From NCBI GenBank assembly GCA_017471965.1, contig JAFURF010000054.1:1-64000 (forward strand): DNA of 64,000 nucleotides, given 5' to 3'. Both the position numbers and the translations under genes were made by a program. Under the pieces are notes generated by a model that worked only from the letters and a program-made list of their open reading frames with translations, searched no databases and was not told the origin of the DNA. This DNA is from Bacteroidales bacterium. Lineage in GTDB: Bacteria > Bacteroidota > Bacteroidia > Bacteroidales > UBA932. This document shows, in pieces, positions 54,061 to 63,317 of this stretch; position 1 is the first letter of the stretch, and each line of letters begins with the position of its first letter.

Positions 54061-54810
54061 CTACAGATTATCGTAACCCTTCTCCTCAATCTCCGCAACA
54101 AGTTCCTTGCCTGCAGTCCTGACGATCTTTCCGTCCTTGAGTACATGAACCACATCCGGAACGATGTAGTCCAGAAGACGCTGATAGTGTGTGATGACGA
54201 TGGCTGCCTTTTCCGGAGTGTGAAGGGCGTTCACACCATTGGCCACGATACGGAGGGCATCTACGTCCAGTCCGCTGTCCGTCTCGTCAAGGATGGCGAG
54301 AGTCGGATCAAGCATGGCCATCTGGAATATCTCGTTACGCTTCTTCTCTCCGCCGGAGAATCCGACATTGACCTCACGCTTGGCGAATTCCGGCTTCATC
54401 TGCACAAAAGCCATCTTCTCGCGCATGAGTTTCAGGAAGTCACCTGCCTTCAGAGGCTCCAGTCCCTTGCCTGTGCGATGGGCATTGACAGCGGTCTTCA
54501 TGAAATTTGTGATGGAAACTCCCGGTATCTCCACAGGGTACTGGAAAGAAAGGAAGATTCCCGCCCATGCCCTTTCTTCAGGCGACATAGCAAGAAGGTC
54601 CTGTCCCATGAATTCGATTGAACCTTCAGTCACCGTGAACTGAGGCTTTCCTGCCAGCACTGCCGACAGTGTACTCTTTCCGGCACCGTTCGGTCCCATC
54701 ACTGCATGGATCTCTCCCTTGCGGATCACCAGGTCCACACCCTTGAGGATTTCCTTATCCTCAACAGAGGCCCTAAGGCCCTCGATCTTCAATAATATAT
54801 CGTTTGCCAT
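54061..54810 (-). CDS. sufC: SufC Fe-S assembly ATPase
   Basis: 249 aa ABC-type ATPase. Walker A GPNGAGKSTLSAVL, Q-loop LSFQYPVEIPGV, signature GFSGGEKKRNEIFQM, Walker B LAILDETDSGLDVDAL and H-loop VITHYQRLLDYI are typical of SufC. It powers the SufBCD scaffold. sufD follows by 3 nt. It is separated from sufB by pnuC. Confidence 0.96.
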   Translation of the reverse strand: MANDILLKIEGLRASVEDKEILKGVDLVIRKGEIHAVMGPNGAGKSTLSAVLAGKPQFTVTEGSIEFMGQDLLAMSPEERAWAGIFLSFQYPVEIPGVSITNFMKTAVNAHRTGKGLEPLKAGDFLKLMREKMAFVQMKPEFAKREVNVGFSGGEKKRNEIFQMAMLDPTLAILDETDSGLDVDALRIVANGVNALHTPEKAAIVITHYQRLLDYIVPDVVHVLKDGKIVRTAGKELVAEIEEKGYDNL

Positions 54811-54861
54811 ATGCTATATGTTATCTTATTTTGACCACTGTGTCTTTATTTAGTCCAATTG

Positions 54862-54953
54862 TGACACAGTAGTGTGCAAATTCAATGTTTCTCCTCAAAA
54901 CAGCCAACCTCTGTGACACTTTTTCGTTTTTCTATGACACAGTAGTATCCAAA
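54862..54953. repeat. Pair of 19-bp direct repeats between pnuC and sufC
   Basis: tgacacagtagtgtgcaaa (54862-54880) and tgacacagtagtatccaaa (54935-54953), two differences, 73 bp apart; a related gtgacact lies between. The 147-nt gap has no ORF. They could be protein-binding sites or scars of an insertion. Confidence 0.7.
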
Positions 54954-54957
54954 GCGG

Positions 54958-55614
54958 CTATGCGTCTTTGCGGTACAGTCTGTACCATGTGAACAACGAC
55001 CATATGCCGTTGACAAGGTACAGGCAACTTACTATCGGCATGAACACCAGTCCTGCCTTCAGGTAAAGGGTCAGGTTGGCGATGTTCACGAAGAGCCAGG
55101 CTATCCAGCAGTCCCATTTCTTCAGTGCTGACAAGGTCTGGGCAGTCAGTATGAGCACCGTCACACAGCAGTCCAGATAAGGAAGGGGATTTGCCGGGAA
55201 ATATCCCACAAACCATCTTGTTCCCATCATGGACATGAGCCAGCCCCAAACAAAGGCAAGCACCAGCACCAGAGCCACTATCATTCCTCGTGCAGGCCAG
55301 GTGAGCATCGACACCTTGAGTTCACCAGCCTTTTCAGCGCTCTCTTCTGTCTTCTTCGGATGGCTCCATCGGTACTGGCCCATTATGTTTATGCCCAATG
55401 AGACAGGCTGCAGTATCAGATTGGCGTAAAGGTTCTTCTGCCAGAACATGAAGAACAGCAGGGCTGTATAGACATAGCCTACATAAAAGTTGCTCCTGCG
55501 GTTCCTGCCGGCCAGAAAGACCGTAGTCAGACCGAACACCGCCGACAGAAGATCTATCAGCAGCACCGGCTTCCCGCCCATCTCAAACAGTATGATATTC
55601 CAGAACCCCATCAT
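54958..55614 (-). CDS. pnuC: PnuC-like nicotinamide riboside/mononucleotide transporter
   Basis: 218 aa, about seven membrane spans ([54 protein letters not shown]). Diagnostic residues are QYRWSHP after the fourth span and [16 protein letters not shown] near the end. It takes up vitamin B3 riboside. It overlaps the sufB stop by 4 bp (ATGA), so it is translated with sufB inside the Fe-S operon. Confidence 0.93.
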   Translation of the reverse strand: MMGFWNIILFEMGGKPVLLIDLLSAVFGLTTVFLAGRNRRSNFYVGYVYTALLFFMFWQKNLYANLILQPVSLGINIMGQYRWSHPKKTEESAEKAGELKVSMLTWPARGMIVALVLVLAFVWGWLMSMMGTRWFVGYFPANPLPYLDCCVTVLILTAQTLSALKKWDCWIAWLFVNIANLTLYLKAGLVFMPIVSCLYLVNGIWSLFTWYRLYRKDA

Positions 55615-57050
55615 CCGACAGAGCCCTCCAGACTTACCTGCAGCAGTTTCTGCGCCTCAACGGCAAACTCCATCGGCAGTTTCGACAGCACTTCGCGTGC
55701 ATATCCGTTAACAATAAGTCCCACAGCCTCTTCAGGTCCTATCCCCCTCTGGTTGCAGTAGAACAACTGATCCTCGCTGATCTTCGAAGTGGTGGCCTCA
55801 TGCTCCACGACTGCTGTCTTGTTGGCGTTCTCGATGTACGGGAAGGTATGCGCCCCGCACTTGTCACCGATCAGAAGACTGTCGCACTGCGAGAAGTTTC
55901 GTGCATTGTCCGCGCCTGGAAGCATCTTCACCAGACCGCGGTAACTGTTCTGACTGCGTCCTGCCGAAATACCCTTGCTGACGATACGGCTACGGGTATT
56001 CCGTCCTATATGAATCATCTTAGTGCCGGTATCCGCCTGCTGCATGTTGTTGGTGAGAGCGACGGAATAGAACTCAGACGAAGAATTGTCTCCCTTGAGT
56101 ATGGTCGACGGATATTTCCATGTGATTGCCGATCCGGTCTCCACCTGAGTCCACGAAAGATGGCTTCCTGAGCCCTTGCATATGCCTCTCTTGGTCACGA
56201 AGTTGAAGATTCCGCCACGTCCCTGGGCATCTCCCGGATACCAGTTCTGCACAGTCGAATACTTCACCTCGGCGTCCTTCTCCACGATTATCTCGACAAC
56301 GGCCGCATGGAGCTGGTTCTCGTCACGCATCGGTGCCGTACAGCCCTCCATATAACTTACATATGACCCTTCGTCCGCCACGATGAGGGTCCTTTCGAAC
56401 TGACCGGTTCCTCTGGCGTTTATACGGAAATAACTGGAAAGTTCCATCGGGCAGCGCACTCCCTTCGGAATATAGCAGAAAGATCCGTCACTGAACACGG
56501 CGGAATTGAGGGCCGCATAGAAATTGTCGCCAACAGGCACGACAGACGCCAGATGCTTGCGCACCAGGTCAGGATGCTCCCGCACCGCCTCCGAGAACGA
56601 GCAGAAGATGATTCCCTTTTCCTCCAGAGCGGCACGGAAGGTCGTCTTTACCGACACTGAATCGAAGACGGCATCCACGGCCACACCGGCAAGTGCAGCC
56701 CTTTCATGGAGAGGAATTCCCAACTTGTCGAAAGTCTTCTCAAGTTCCGGATCGATCTCCTTAGGACGGTCCTCGTCCCTTTTGGGTGCCGCATAATAGA
56801 TGATGTCCTGAAAGTCTATTTCAGGAATGTCGAGATGCGCCCACTTCGGCATAGGCATCTTCTGCCACCTGCGGAAGGCGTCCAGACGGAACTGGAGCAT
56901 CCACTCCGGCTCTTTCTTCTTTGCCGATATAAGGCGTATGATATCTTCATTGAGGCCCTTGGGTATGAATTCCTGCTCCACATCCGTCACGAAACCATGT
57001 TCATACTCCTTGTCCGCAATGCTGTCCAATATTTCTTTATCCTTGCTCAT
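55611..57050 (-). CDS. sufB: SufB Fe-S cluster scaffold
   Basis: 479 aa, full length. Hallmarks include [86 protein letters not shown], and [20 protein letters not shown]. It is the central scaffold of the SUF system. First gene of sufB-pnuC-sufC-sufD-ispE. A -7 box lies 47 nt upstream. Confidence 0.97.
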   Translation of the reverse strand: MSKDKEILDSIADKEYEHGFVTDVEQEFIPKGLNEDIIRLISAKKKEPEWMLQFRLDAFRRWQKMPMPKWAHLDIPEIDFQDIIYYAAPKRDEDRPKEIDPELEKTFDKLGIPLHERAALAGVAVDAVFDSVSVKTTFRAALEEKGIIFCSFSEAVREHPDLVRKHLASVVPVGDNFYAALNSAVFSDGSFCYIPKGVRCPMELSSYFRINARGTGQFERTLIVADEGSYVSYMEGCTAPMRDENQLHAAVVEIIVEKDAEVKYSTVQNWYPGDAQGRGGIFNFVTKRGICKGSGSHLSWTQVETGSAITWKYPSTILKGDNSSSEFYSVALTNNMQQADTGTKMIHIGRNTRSRIVSKGISAGRSQNSYRGLVKMLPGADNARNFSQCDSLLIGDKCGAHTFPYIENANKTAVVEHEATTSKISEDQLFYCNQRGIGPEEAVGLIVNGYAREVLSKLPMEFAVEAQKLLQVSLEGSVG

Positions 57051-57096
57051 AAAAAATGCTATCCTGCAATGTCAGGGCCAACATGGCCCCAACTTG

Positions 57097-57104
57097 CAAA
57101 GATA
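57097..57104 (-). promoter_or_regulatory. -7 promoter element of the suf operon
   Basis: Minus strand TATCTTTG; predicted start ~57090 gives a ~40-nt leader that includes ggggccatgttggccc (57077-57092), a small hairpin. No strong TTTG at -33. Confidence 0.6.
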
Positions 57105-57149
57105 GCAGATTTTTCTTTCCTTTCAGCGTTTATGGAACGCAAACTGACG

Positions 57150-57974
57150 CTATAGAGCGAACATGACCGGAACAGACATACGGACGTTCTTCTTTTCACC
57201 GTGTTGCTCTCCAGGAGTCCACTTCGGAGAACGTTTCACGACCTTGACGGCCTCTTCGTTCAGTACCGGATCCGACCCGAATACGGCATGGACATCGGCA
57301 ACACTTCCGTCCTTCATGACGGTAAATTCCACAATCACCATTCTGGAATCTCCGGATGAGCGCCCCGTCATCGGAACCACAACCTGTGAATTCACCCAGA
57401 GGGCGAAATCATCGACGTCACCTCCCTGGAATTTCGGATTGACCAGTCCTGCCTTTTCCCTCAGCGCAAGGTTGCGCTCCTCCCATCGTATCTCCTGATC
57501 CCTCAGGAACTCCTCCTGCCTGCGCCTGAAATCCACCTGAGGATATGACGGTTTGCTGAAGACCGTGCCGGATGCGTCAGTCTTGGAGTCATATATCCTT
57601 TCCTTCAGTTTTCCGTTGCGGAATCTGCCGACATGAACTGTTCCGTCCGCCCTATACAGAGTGTCAATTCCATGATATCTGCCGTTCCTGTAGTTTCCGG
57701 ACACTACGATACCGTTGTCCCTGTAGATGCGGCCATGTCCTGTAGCCTTTCCTTTGCGGTATTCTCCCCAATAGACTTCTCCGTTCGGCAGGTAGCAGAC
57801 GCACCTTCCTTCAGGTCTGCCCTTGATGAATGTTCCGAAGATAAGACCGTTTTCCTGAGAATAGAGGATGCCCTCGCCTTCGGGCCACTGGCCCTCATAT
57901 TTGTCCTGTGCAGAGAGAGACATTGACGACAGCCCCGCAATCACCAATGTCAAAAGATAGAATCGCAATTTCAT
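57150..57974 (-). CDS. MORN-repeat protein with TonB C-terminal domain
   Basis: 274 aa from MKLRFYLLTLVIAGLSSMSL (signal ending LSAQ). Four MORN-type repeats follow (LIFGTFIKGRPEGRCVCYLP, VYWGEYRKGKATGHGRIYRD, VVSGNYRNGRYHGIDTLYRA, VHVGRFRNGKLKERIYDS), then a charged linker and a TonB_C domain (EFTVMKDGSVADVHAVFGSD, RSPKWTPGEQHGEKK). No N-terminal membrane anchor beyond the signal, so this is unlikely to be the energising TonB. It may bind at the envelope. The GTG-started longer form is rejected. Confidence 0.82.
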   Translation of the reverse strand: MKLRFYLLTLVIAGLSSMSLSAQDKYEGQWPEGEGILYSQENGLIFGTFIKGRPEGRCVCYLPNGEVYWGEYRKGKATGHGRIYRDNGIVVSGNYRNGRYHGIDTLYRADGTVHVGRFRNGKLKERIYDSKTDASGTVFSKPSYPQVDFRRRQEEFLRDQEIRWEERNLALREKAGLVNPKFQGGDVDDFALWVNSQVVVPMTGRSSGDSRMVIVEFTVMKDGSVADVHAVFGSDPVLNEEAVKVVKRSPKWTPGEQHGEKKNVRMSVPVMFAL

Positions 57975-57996
57975 AGCATTGGTTATTAGTGTAAGG

Positions 57997-58004
57997 CAAA
58001 TATA
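57997..58004 (-). promoter_or_regulatory. Possible -7 element for the MORN/TonB-C gene
   Basis: Minus strand TATATTTG, ~22 nt before the ATG at 57974. The position may be off by one base. Confidence 0.45.
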
Positions 58005-58046
58005 ACAATTTTTCAAAAAAGGCAGACCTGCAGACACAGATAAAAA

Positions 58047-59888
58047 TCAGAATGGACGAAGCGTGGCAGAGGCTGTTGCGCTGCAGTTGGCTGGTACGGT
58101 AAAGGTAAATCCCACCCTGCAGGTGCCAGGATTCGGGGCATCATAGTCATGCGGAGGATCGTTCGACCAGACATGTGCGTTCACGGCAGTATAGGAGGCA
58201 TCATCAGACGAGACGGTCATCCTTAACTTCATCCTCTTTCCGTCCTTTTCCAGCAGAATGCTTCCGTCGGCGGCAATCCGGGCGCGGGCCGGAGTGGTCA
58301 TTACCCACATCACCTCTACCTCCCCGTCATCTGCCGTCAGGCGGTCCTCTACGTGCAGGCGGTTCCGCCTGTCCAGAAAGACGGAACGCTCCGCATCGGT
58401 CACCATATCCCCGAACGCTTCCGTCATTTCAAGGCACGCCCCTTTGCGCGATTTTTTCTGCCAGATTCCGGTCAGTGGCACAAAACTCTTCACGCGATGA
58501 CGGTCCCCATTCAGGGTCAATGTCGAATGTGCCTCATTTCCCAGACGGAAGACATCCCACCTCTGCCCGTGCTGTTCCTGATTCCACAGGTCGACACCTC
58601 TGCTCTCCAGAGAATGATAATCCTGCATACCGAGATCCATCGACCACCGTACGCCGTCATATTCATATATGAACGATCCTGCATCCATATGGGCGTGCGA
58701 GGTCATAGGAGATCCGCCTTTGATGCCGAGATATGCGTCCTTTTCCGATTCCCATCCCTCACGGTAGACGAACAGAGGGGTCTTTCCCTCGAATACACGG
58801 AAATTTTCCTCAGGAGCCGCGATGCCGGAAGTATCGAGACGTGAAGCAAATATGAGAAGAGACGGCAACAGACGGTATTCGGTAAACCTCCTTGATGCGT
58901 CCTTCATGAAGTCGTCCGGCAATGATCGGATGACCCGGCGTTCGAGGAATATGATGGAAGGGTCATCATTCCGCCCGGCAAACCAGAACATCATCGGATT
59001 GCAGGCCGCCATAGACGGAGAGTCCGAGAAATTGAAGCAGTCTCCGCTCGGGGCGGTCATGAACTGAATGAAGGAGCCGGTGTCAAGAAAGCCCGGAGCC
59101 TCGCTCAAGCCGTAATCCGTCCCAAGAGCAGACTCCAGAGCAGCGATCATCATCACCTGAAAGGATGTACCATATCCCCAATAGTTGAATCCTTCAGGGT
59201 ATCCGCCGTCAGGAGCATAGCATGCAAGGGCAAAAGGCACCGACCTGACATAAAGGTCTATGAGTTCACGAGAATACTCAGGATGGTCCTCGTATGTAGC
59301 GAGGGCACCGTACATGAGGCCGGAACAGCAGACCTGATTCCAGTTGTTGGCCAGGTTGTAGAATCCGGAATACCTTTCGTCGTCAGCGGGTTCGAAGCCC
59401 TTTTCCATGATGGACCTGCTGACGGTCTGTCTTTGTTCCGGCAGCATGACGTCATAAAGCCAGTCATAGCCTATGGCGACAGCCATCACCATCTCGCCGA
59501 CATCGAGGAAATGTGACGGATTCCAGTCCTTGAAAGCACAGACGGCCATCATCTCATCTATCGCCCTTTCTGCATACGCTTCCTTACCTGTCATCCTATA
59601 TGAATACGAAAGCCAGAATATGCGCCTGAGGGCCTCGCGGGACGTATGCAGAAGCCTTTTCCCCTCCATTACGCGCTCAAGAGGCGGCAGGGCCAGCATC
59701 CGGTCACATTCGGCCACGATCCCGTCATGTACCTTGGCCATGGCAGGGTCTGCAGCGATCATTCTGCTGATGCCGTCTTCCTCCCCTGCCGTCAGCAGCA
59801 GACGCGGATGGCCGGATATATCAAATTTCTCCTGTGCGGAAAGCACAGGAGAAACAAGAAATAATATATATACGACCAGTTTCTTCAA
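58047..59888 (-). CDS. Heparinase II/III-family polysaccharide lyase-like protein
   Basis: 613 aa with a Sec signal (YILFLVSPVLSAQ). The N-terminal (alpha/alpha)-barrel (~25-350; HPRLLLTAGEEDGISRMI, YNLANNWNQVCCSGLMYG, APDGGYPEGFNYWGYG) is followed by a Heparinase II/III-type beta-sandwich (FEGKTPLFVYREGW, GGSPMTSHAHMDAGSFIYEY, HVEDRLTADDGEVEVMWVM). Candidate catalytic residues include the Tyr in FNYWGY and His in SHAHMDAG. It should depolymerise an acidic polysaccharide in the periplasm. It starts 5 nt after hppA, an odd partner; a glycan PUL lies nearby. Confidence 0.85.
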   Translation of the reverse strand: MKKLVVYILFLVSPVLSAQEKFDISGHPRLLLTAGEEDGISRMIAADPAMAKVHDGIVAECDRMLALPPLERVMEGKRLLHTSREALRRIFWLSYSYRMTGKEAYAERAIDEMMAVCAFKDWNPSHFLDVGEMVMAVAIGYDWLYDVMLPEQRQTVSRSIMEKGFEPADDERYSGFYNLANNWNQVCCSGLMYGALATYEDHPEYSRELIDLYVRSVPFALACYAPDGGYPEGFNYWGYGTSFQVMMIAALESALGTDYGLSEAPGFLDTGSFIQFMTAPSGDCFNFSDSPSMAACNPMMFWFAGRNDDPSIIFLERRVIRSLPDDFMKDASRRFTEYRLLPSLLIFASRLDTSGIAAPEENFRVFEGKTPLFVYREGWESEKDAYLGIKGGSPMTSHAHMDAGSFIYEYDGVRWSMDLGMQDYHSLESRGVDLWNQEQHGQRWDVFRLGNEAHSTLTLNGDRHRVKSFVPLTGIWQKKSRKGACLEMTEAFGDMVTDAERSVFLDRRNRLHVEDRLTADDGEVEVMWVMTTPARARIAADGSILLEKDGKRMKLRMTVSSDDASYTAVNAHVWSNDPPHDYDAPNPGTCRVGFTFTVPANCSATASATLRPF

Positions 59889-59893
59889 AGCAA

Positions 59894-62083
59894 TTAATGA
59901 ATAGCGACAGTAAGCATAGCCATCACGATGGAAACCATGCTCATCAGTTTGATGAGGATGTTGAGTGACGGTCCTGAGGTATCCTTGAACGGGTCACCCA
60001 CTGTGTCACCGGTAACCGTCGCCTTATGAGCCTCAGAGTTCTTGCCTCCGAAGTTTCCTTCCTCGACATACTTCTTGGCGTTGTCCCACGCTCCGCCGGA
60101 ATTGGACATGAATACTGCCAGTACGAAACCTGAACCGAGACCGCCTATAAGAAGACCCATCACTCCTGCAGGGCCAAGGATGAGGCCGACAAGGATAGGA
60201 ACGATGATGGCGATGAGTGAAGGAAGAAGCATCTCGCGCTGAGCACCCTTGGTAGAGATCTCCACGCAGCGTGCATAATCAGGAGTAGCCTCCTTGGTGA
60301 GGATGCCCTTGATCTCACGGAACTGACGACGTACCTCTGTAACCATGCTCTGTGCGGCACGGCCTACGGCGTTCATGGTGAGACCGCAGAAGAGGAATGA
60401 CATCATCGCACCGATGAATACGCCCACGAGAACCACCGGGTTCATGAGGTCTACATGATAGTGGGCCATGATGTCAGGGATGGTAGCCTGTGCTGCATCG
60501 ATAAGTTCACCCGAGACATTTGTGACCTGCTTTCCGATGTGGGTAAGACCGATCTTGATCTCCTCGATGTATGATGCGAGGAGGGCAAGGCCTGTGAGGG
60601 CTGCAGAACCGATTGCAAAGCCCTTTCCTGTGGCTGCTGTAGTGTTGCCGAGGGCATCGAGGACATCGGTACGCTTGCGGACTTCTGGGTCGAGTTCGCT
60701 CATCTGTGCGTTACCTCCGGCATTGTCGGCGATAGGTCCGTATGCGTCTGTGGCCAGGGTGATTCCGAGAGTCGAGAGCATTCCGACTGCAGCGATACCG
60801 ATGCCATACAGACCGGTACTGAGGCTTGCAGCAGAGAATGAAAGGTCGAATCCGTTTGCGCAAAGGTAGGCAAGAAGGATGGCTACGGCGATGGTGATGA
60901 CAGGGACTGCTGTAGAAAGCATTCCGAGACCGACTCCTGAAATGATCACCGTTGCAGGACCTGTCTCTGCTGACTCAGCGAGTTTCTGGGTCGGCTTGTA
61001 TGAATGCGATGTATAGTATTCTGTAGCCTGGCCGATGATGACGCCGGCAAAGAGTCCTACAACTACAGAAAGGGAGAATCCCCACCAGTTGTCTATCTTG
61101 AGAAGATACATGATGCCGAATGTCGCTGCGGCGATAAGGATAGAACTGAGGTTGGTTCCCCTGCTGAGAGACTTCAGCAGTTGCTGCATGCCTGCTCCTT
61201 CCTTGGTGCGGACCACGTAGATTCCGATGATGGAAAGGACTACGCCGATTGCAGCGATGATCATAGGAGCAAGGATGGCCTTCATCTGGGCGTCTGTTCC
61301 GACTGCCGAATAAGCGGCTGCACCGAGGGCCATGGTGGCAAGGATGGATCCGCAATATGACTCATAAAGGTCCGCTCCCATTCCGGCAACGTCACCTACG
61401 TTGTCTCCTACGTTGTCTGCGATAGTGGCAGGGTTACGAGGGTCGTCCTCAGGGATACCTGCCTCTACCTTTCCTACGAGGTCAGCACCTACGTCCGCTG
61501 CCTTGGTGTAGATACCGCCGCCGACACGGGCAAAGAGAGCCTGAGTGGATGCTCCCATTCCGAATGTAAGCATTGTGGTGGTGATGAAGACGAGTTTCTG
61601 AGTGCCCTCAATGTCCACAAACTGGTTGAGGATGATCCACCAGATGGCTATATCGAGAAGGCCGAGACCGACCACGGTAAGTCCCATCACGGCACCGCTT
61701 CGGAAGGCTACCTTAAGCCCGGAATTGAGGGAACGCATGGCCGCATTGGCTGTTCTTGCCGATGCGTATGTGGCTGTCTTCATTCCGACAAAGCCTGCAA
61801 GGCCCGAGAAGAAACCTCCGGTGAGGAATGCAAACGGGACCCAACTGTTCTGGACTCCAAGGACTGCCAACACTGCAAAAAGGACGGCGAGCACGATGAA
61901 CACGATGATCACGACCTTGTACTGCTGCTTCAGATAAGCCATTGCACCTTCCCTTACGAATTTTGCAATCTGCTTCATGGTGGCATTTCCCTCGCTCTCC
62001 TTCATCATCTGACGGAAGAAGATGTACGCAAAGGCCAAGGCGATGATCGCTGCCACCGGCACGAGATAGAATAGGTTATTCAT
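59894..62083 (-). CDS. hppA: Membrane-bound, K+-dependent ion-pumping pyrophosphatase
   Basis: 729 aa, ~16 membrane helices. It pumps H+ or Na+ by hydrolysing pyrophosphate. Signature motifs include [40 protein letters not shown] and the substrate-site end [18 protein letters not shown]. The site that sets K+ need reads [10 protein letters not shown] (Ala rather than Lys), so it is the K+-dependent type, many of which pump Na+. A consensus promoter lies upstream at 62107-62136. Confidence 0.96.
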   Translation of the reverse strand: MNNLFYLVPVAAIIALAFAYIFFRQMMKESEGNATMKQIAKFVREGAMAYLKQQYKVVIIVFIVLAVLFAVLAVLGVQNSWVPFAFLTGGFFSGLAGFVGMKTATYASARTANAAMRSLNSGLKVAFRSGAVMGLTVVGLGLLDIAIWWIILNQFVDIEGTQKLVFITTTMLTFGMGASTQALFARVGGGIYTKAADVGADLVGKVEAGIPEDDPRNPATIADNVGDNVGDVAGMGADLYESYCGSILATMALGAAAYSAVGTDAQMKAILAPMIIAAIGVVLSIIGIYVVRTKEGAGMQQLLKSLSRGTNLSSILIAAATFGIMYLLKIDNWWGFSLSVVVGLFAGVIIGQATEYYTSHSYKPTQKLAESAETGPATVIISGVGLGMLSTAVPVITIAVAILLAYLCANGFDLSFSAASLSTGLYGIGIAAVGMLSTLGITLATDAYGPIADNAGGNAQMSELDPEVRKRTDVLDALGNTTAATGKGFAIGSAALTGLALLASYIEEIKIGLTHIGKQVTNVSGELIDAAQATIPDIMAHYHVDLMNPVVLVGVFIGAMMSFLFCGLTMNAVGRAAQSMVTEVRRQFREIKGILTKEATPDYARCVEISTKGAQREMLLPSLIAIIVPILVGLILGPAGVMGLLIGGLGSGFVLAVFMSNSGGAWDNAKKYVEEGNFGGKNSEAHKATVTGDTVGDPFKDTSGPSLNILIKLMSMVSIVMAMLTVAIH

Positions 62084-62106
62084 AATAATAGTGTTTTACG
62101 GGAAGA

Positions 62107-62136
62107 CAAAATTATTTAATATTTCCAGAAAAACAA
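62107..62136 (-). promoter_or_regulatory. Consensus Bacteroidota promoter of hppA
   Basis: Minus strand TTG (62136-62134), 19 nt, TAATTTTG (62114-62107), 24 nt before the ATG at 62083. Confidence 0.75.
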
Positions 62137-62220
62137 GGGTGTAACCTATTAATTTTTAAGGCAAAATATAACTTTTATTAAGATTGTTAAATTTCCCCTT
62201 TCTATCCATTGATTTTTTTA

Positions 62221-62520
62221 TTATCTTTGCGAAAGTCCGGAAAATGGTTCTGCCGTTTCTTCTTCCGTCCGGACCCTGTTTCCTACAATAAGGTTTCTGT
62301 TCCATTCCTCTGCGATACGCTCATAAGCAAGAGACTTCTCGTCCTTTCTGTTCTGATTGCCGAAACGTATCTTCGGACAGGTGTCACCTGCATCGGAAGG
62401 GTACTCCAGTTGAAGTCTTGGCTTTCCGGGACTGCCGTCCTGAGCGTCCTTTCCGGTACATCCGCAGAAAGCGGATGACATGAGAACGATCGCTGCTATG
62501 ATGATTCGTGTCTGTTTCAT
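62221..62520 (-). CDS. Small putative lipoprotein in the GH16/SusD locus
   Basis: 99 aa. N-terminus MKQTRIIIAAIVLMSSAFCGC fits an export signal with a lipid-modified Cys (Cys19 or Cys21; the lipobox is weak). The remainder is charged and without recognised domain (KPRLQLEYPSDAGDTCPKIR). It is 5 nt after the GH16 stop. Coding potential is modest, and the opposite strand also has an open frame. Confidence 0.5.
   Translation of the reverse strand: MKQTRIIIAAIVLMSSAFCGCTGKDAQDGSPGKPRLQLEYPSDAGDTCPKIRFGNQNRKDEKSLAYERIAEEWNRNLIVGNRVRTEEETAEPFSGLSQR
62222..62229 (+). promoter_or_regulatory. Orphan -7-like element, antisense orientation
   Basis: TATCTTTG, followed by C, on the plus strand, overlapping the end of the small lipoprotein gene. 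No plus-strand gene follows within the window, and -33 is not clear. It could be chance or antisense. Confidence 0.25.
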
Positions 62521-62525
62521 GATCT

Positions 62526-63305
62526 CTATTGTTTAAGTTCGTATACCTTTACCCAGTCGACCAGCATTTCAACCGGCAGGTCGCGTCCGTCAGGAGGGCC
62601 GACCCATTCTCCACCTATCTGCATATCCATCAGTATAAAGAACGGGGCACCGAACGGATATTGGATGGAACCGTCAGAATCATTGCGAGCTGGCAGTCTG
62701 GGATATTCAAGCGTCCTGTTTCCATTCACCGAGAAAATCACTTTCTCGGGAAGGATCTCGACAGCGAAGACATTGAATCTGTCGGGATTGAACACGGCCT
62801 TTACCGAATGGGGAATTTCGGCATGCCACTTGTGTGTATGCGTATATCGTGTGTGTACGGTCTGATAAATGAAATCATCGTGATTGAGGCGCTCCATAAG
62901 GTCTATCTCTCCGCCATCCGGCCATACACCCTCTTCAGGCAGCATCCATATGGCAGGCCATACGCTACGTCCTCCTTCAAGTCTGGCACGGACCTCTACC
63001 TTCCCGTATGAAACCGAGAACTTTCCTCTGGTGCAGACCCCTCCTGTCAGATACAGAGATGTATCCGAAGGAAACGATCCGTCATTGCTCATGGCCTTGA
63101 GCACCAGTCTTCCGTTTCTGAGATCATAGAGCGCATCATCAAGCGACATATGCCGCCTCCAGTCCGACGGACCGCGGGTTATGCGCGACCATTTAGTGCC
63201 GTCAAGTTCCCTGCCTCGGAAATCATCTTTCCATACCAGTTCATATTCCTGTGCGTACAATGCATAAGTACATAGCAGCAGGAAGAGCATCATCATTCTT
63301 CTCAT
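62526..63305 (-). CDS. Glycoside hydrolase family 16 beta-glucanase
   Basis: 259 aa with a Sec signal (MMMLFLLLCTYALYAQE). Catalytic motif GGEIDLMERL: nucleophile Glu133, helper Asp135, acid/base Glu138. Other GH16 features are WSRITRGPSDWRRH, VEVRARLEGGRSVWPAIWML and VDWVKVYEL at the end. It should cut internal beta-1,3 or 1,3-1,4 glucan bonds (laminarin type); exact specificity is unknown. It follows a SusD gene, so this is the edge of a polysaccharide-utilisation locus. Confidence 0.94.
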   Translation of the reverse strand: MRRMMMLFLLLCTYALYAQEYELVWKDDFRGRELDGTKWSRITRGPSDWRRHMSLDDALYDLRNGRLVLKAMSNDGSFPSDTSLYLTGGVCTRGKFSVSYGKVEVRARLEGGRSVWPAIWMLPEEGVWPDGGEIDLMERLNHDDFIYQTVHTRYTHTHKWHAEIPHSVKAVFNPDRFNVFAVEILPEKVIFSVNGNRTLEYPRLPARNDSDGSIQYPFGAPFFILMDMQIGGEWVGPPDGRDLPVEMLVDWVKVYELKQ

Positions 63306-63317
63306 AACGTCGGCAAT

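Noticed and set aside
54811..54957. A riboswitch in the pnuC-sufC gap
   Set aside because: No NAD-, preQ1- or TPP-type core was recognised, and the gap lies downstream of pnuC, not upstream.
62209..62478. Plus-strand 89-aa ORF
   Set aside because: It overlaps the minus-strand small lipoprotein and PUL genes, and its composition is that of an antisense shadow despite the TATCTTTG box.
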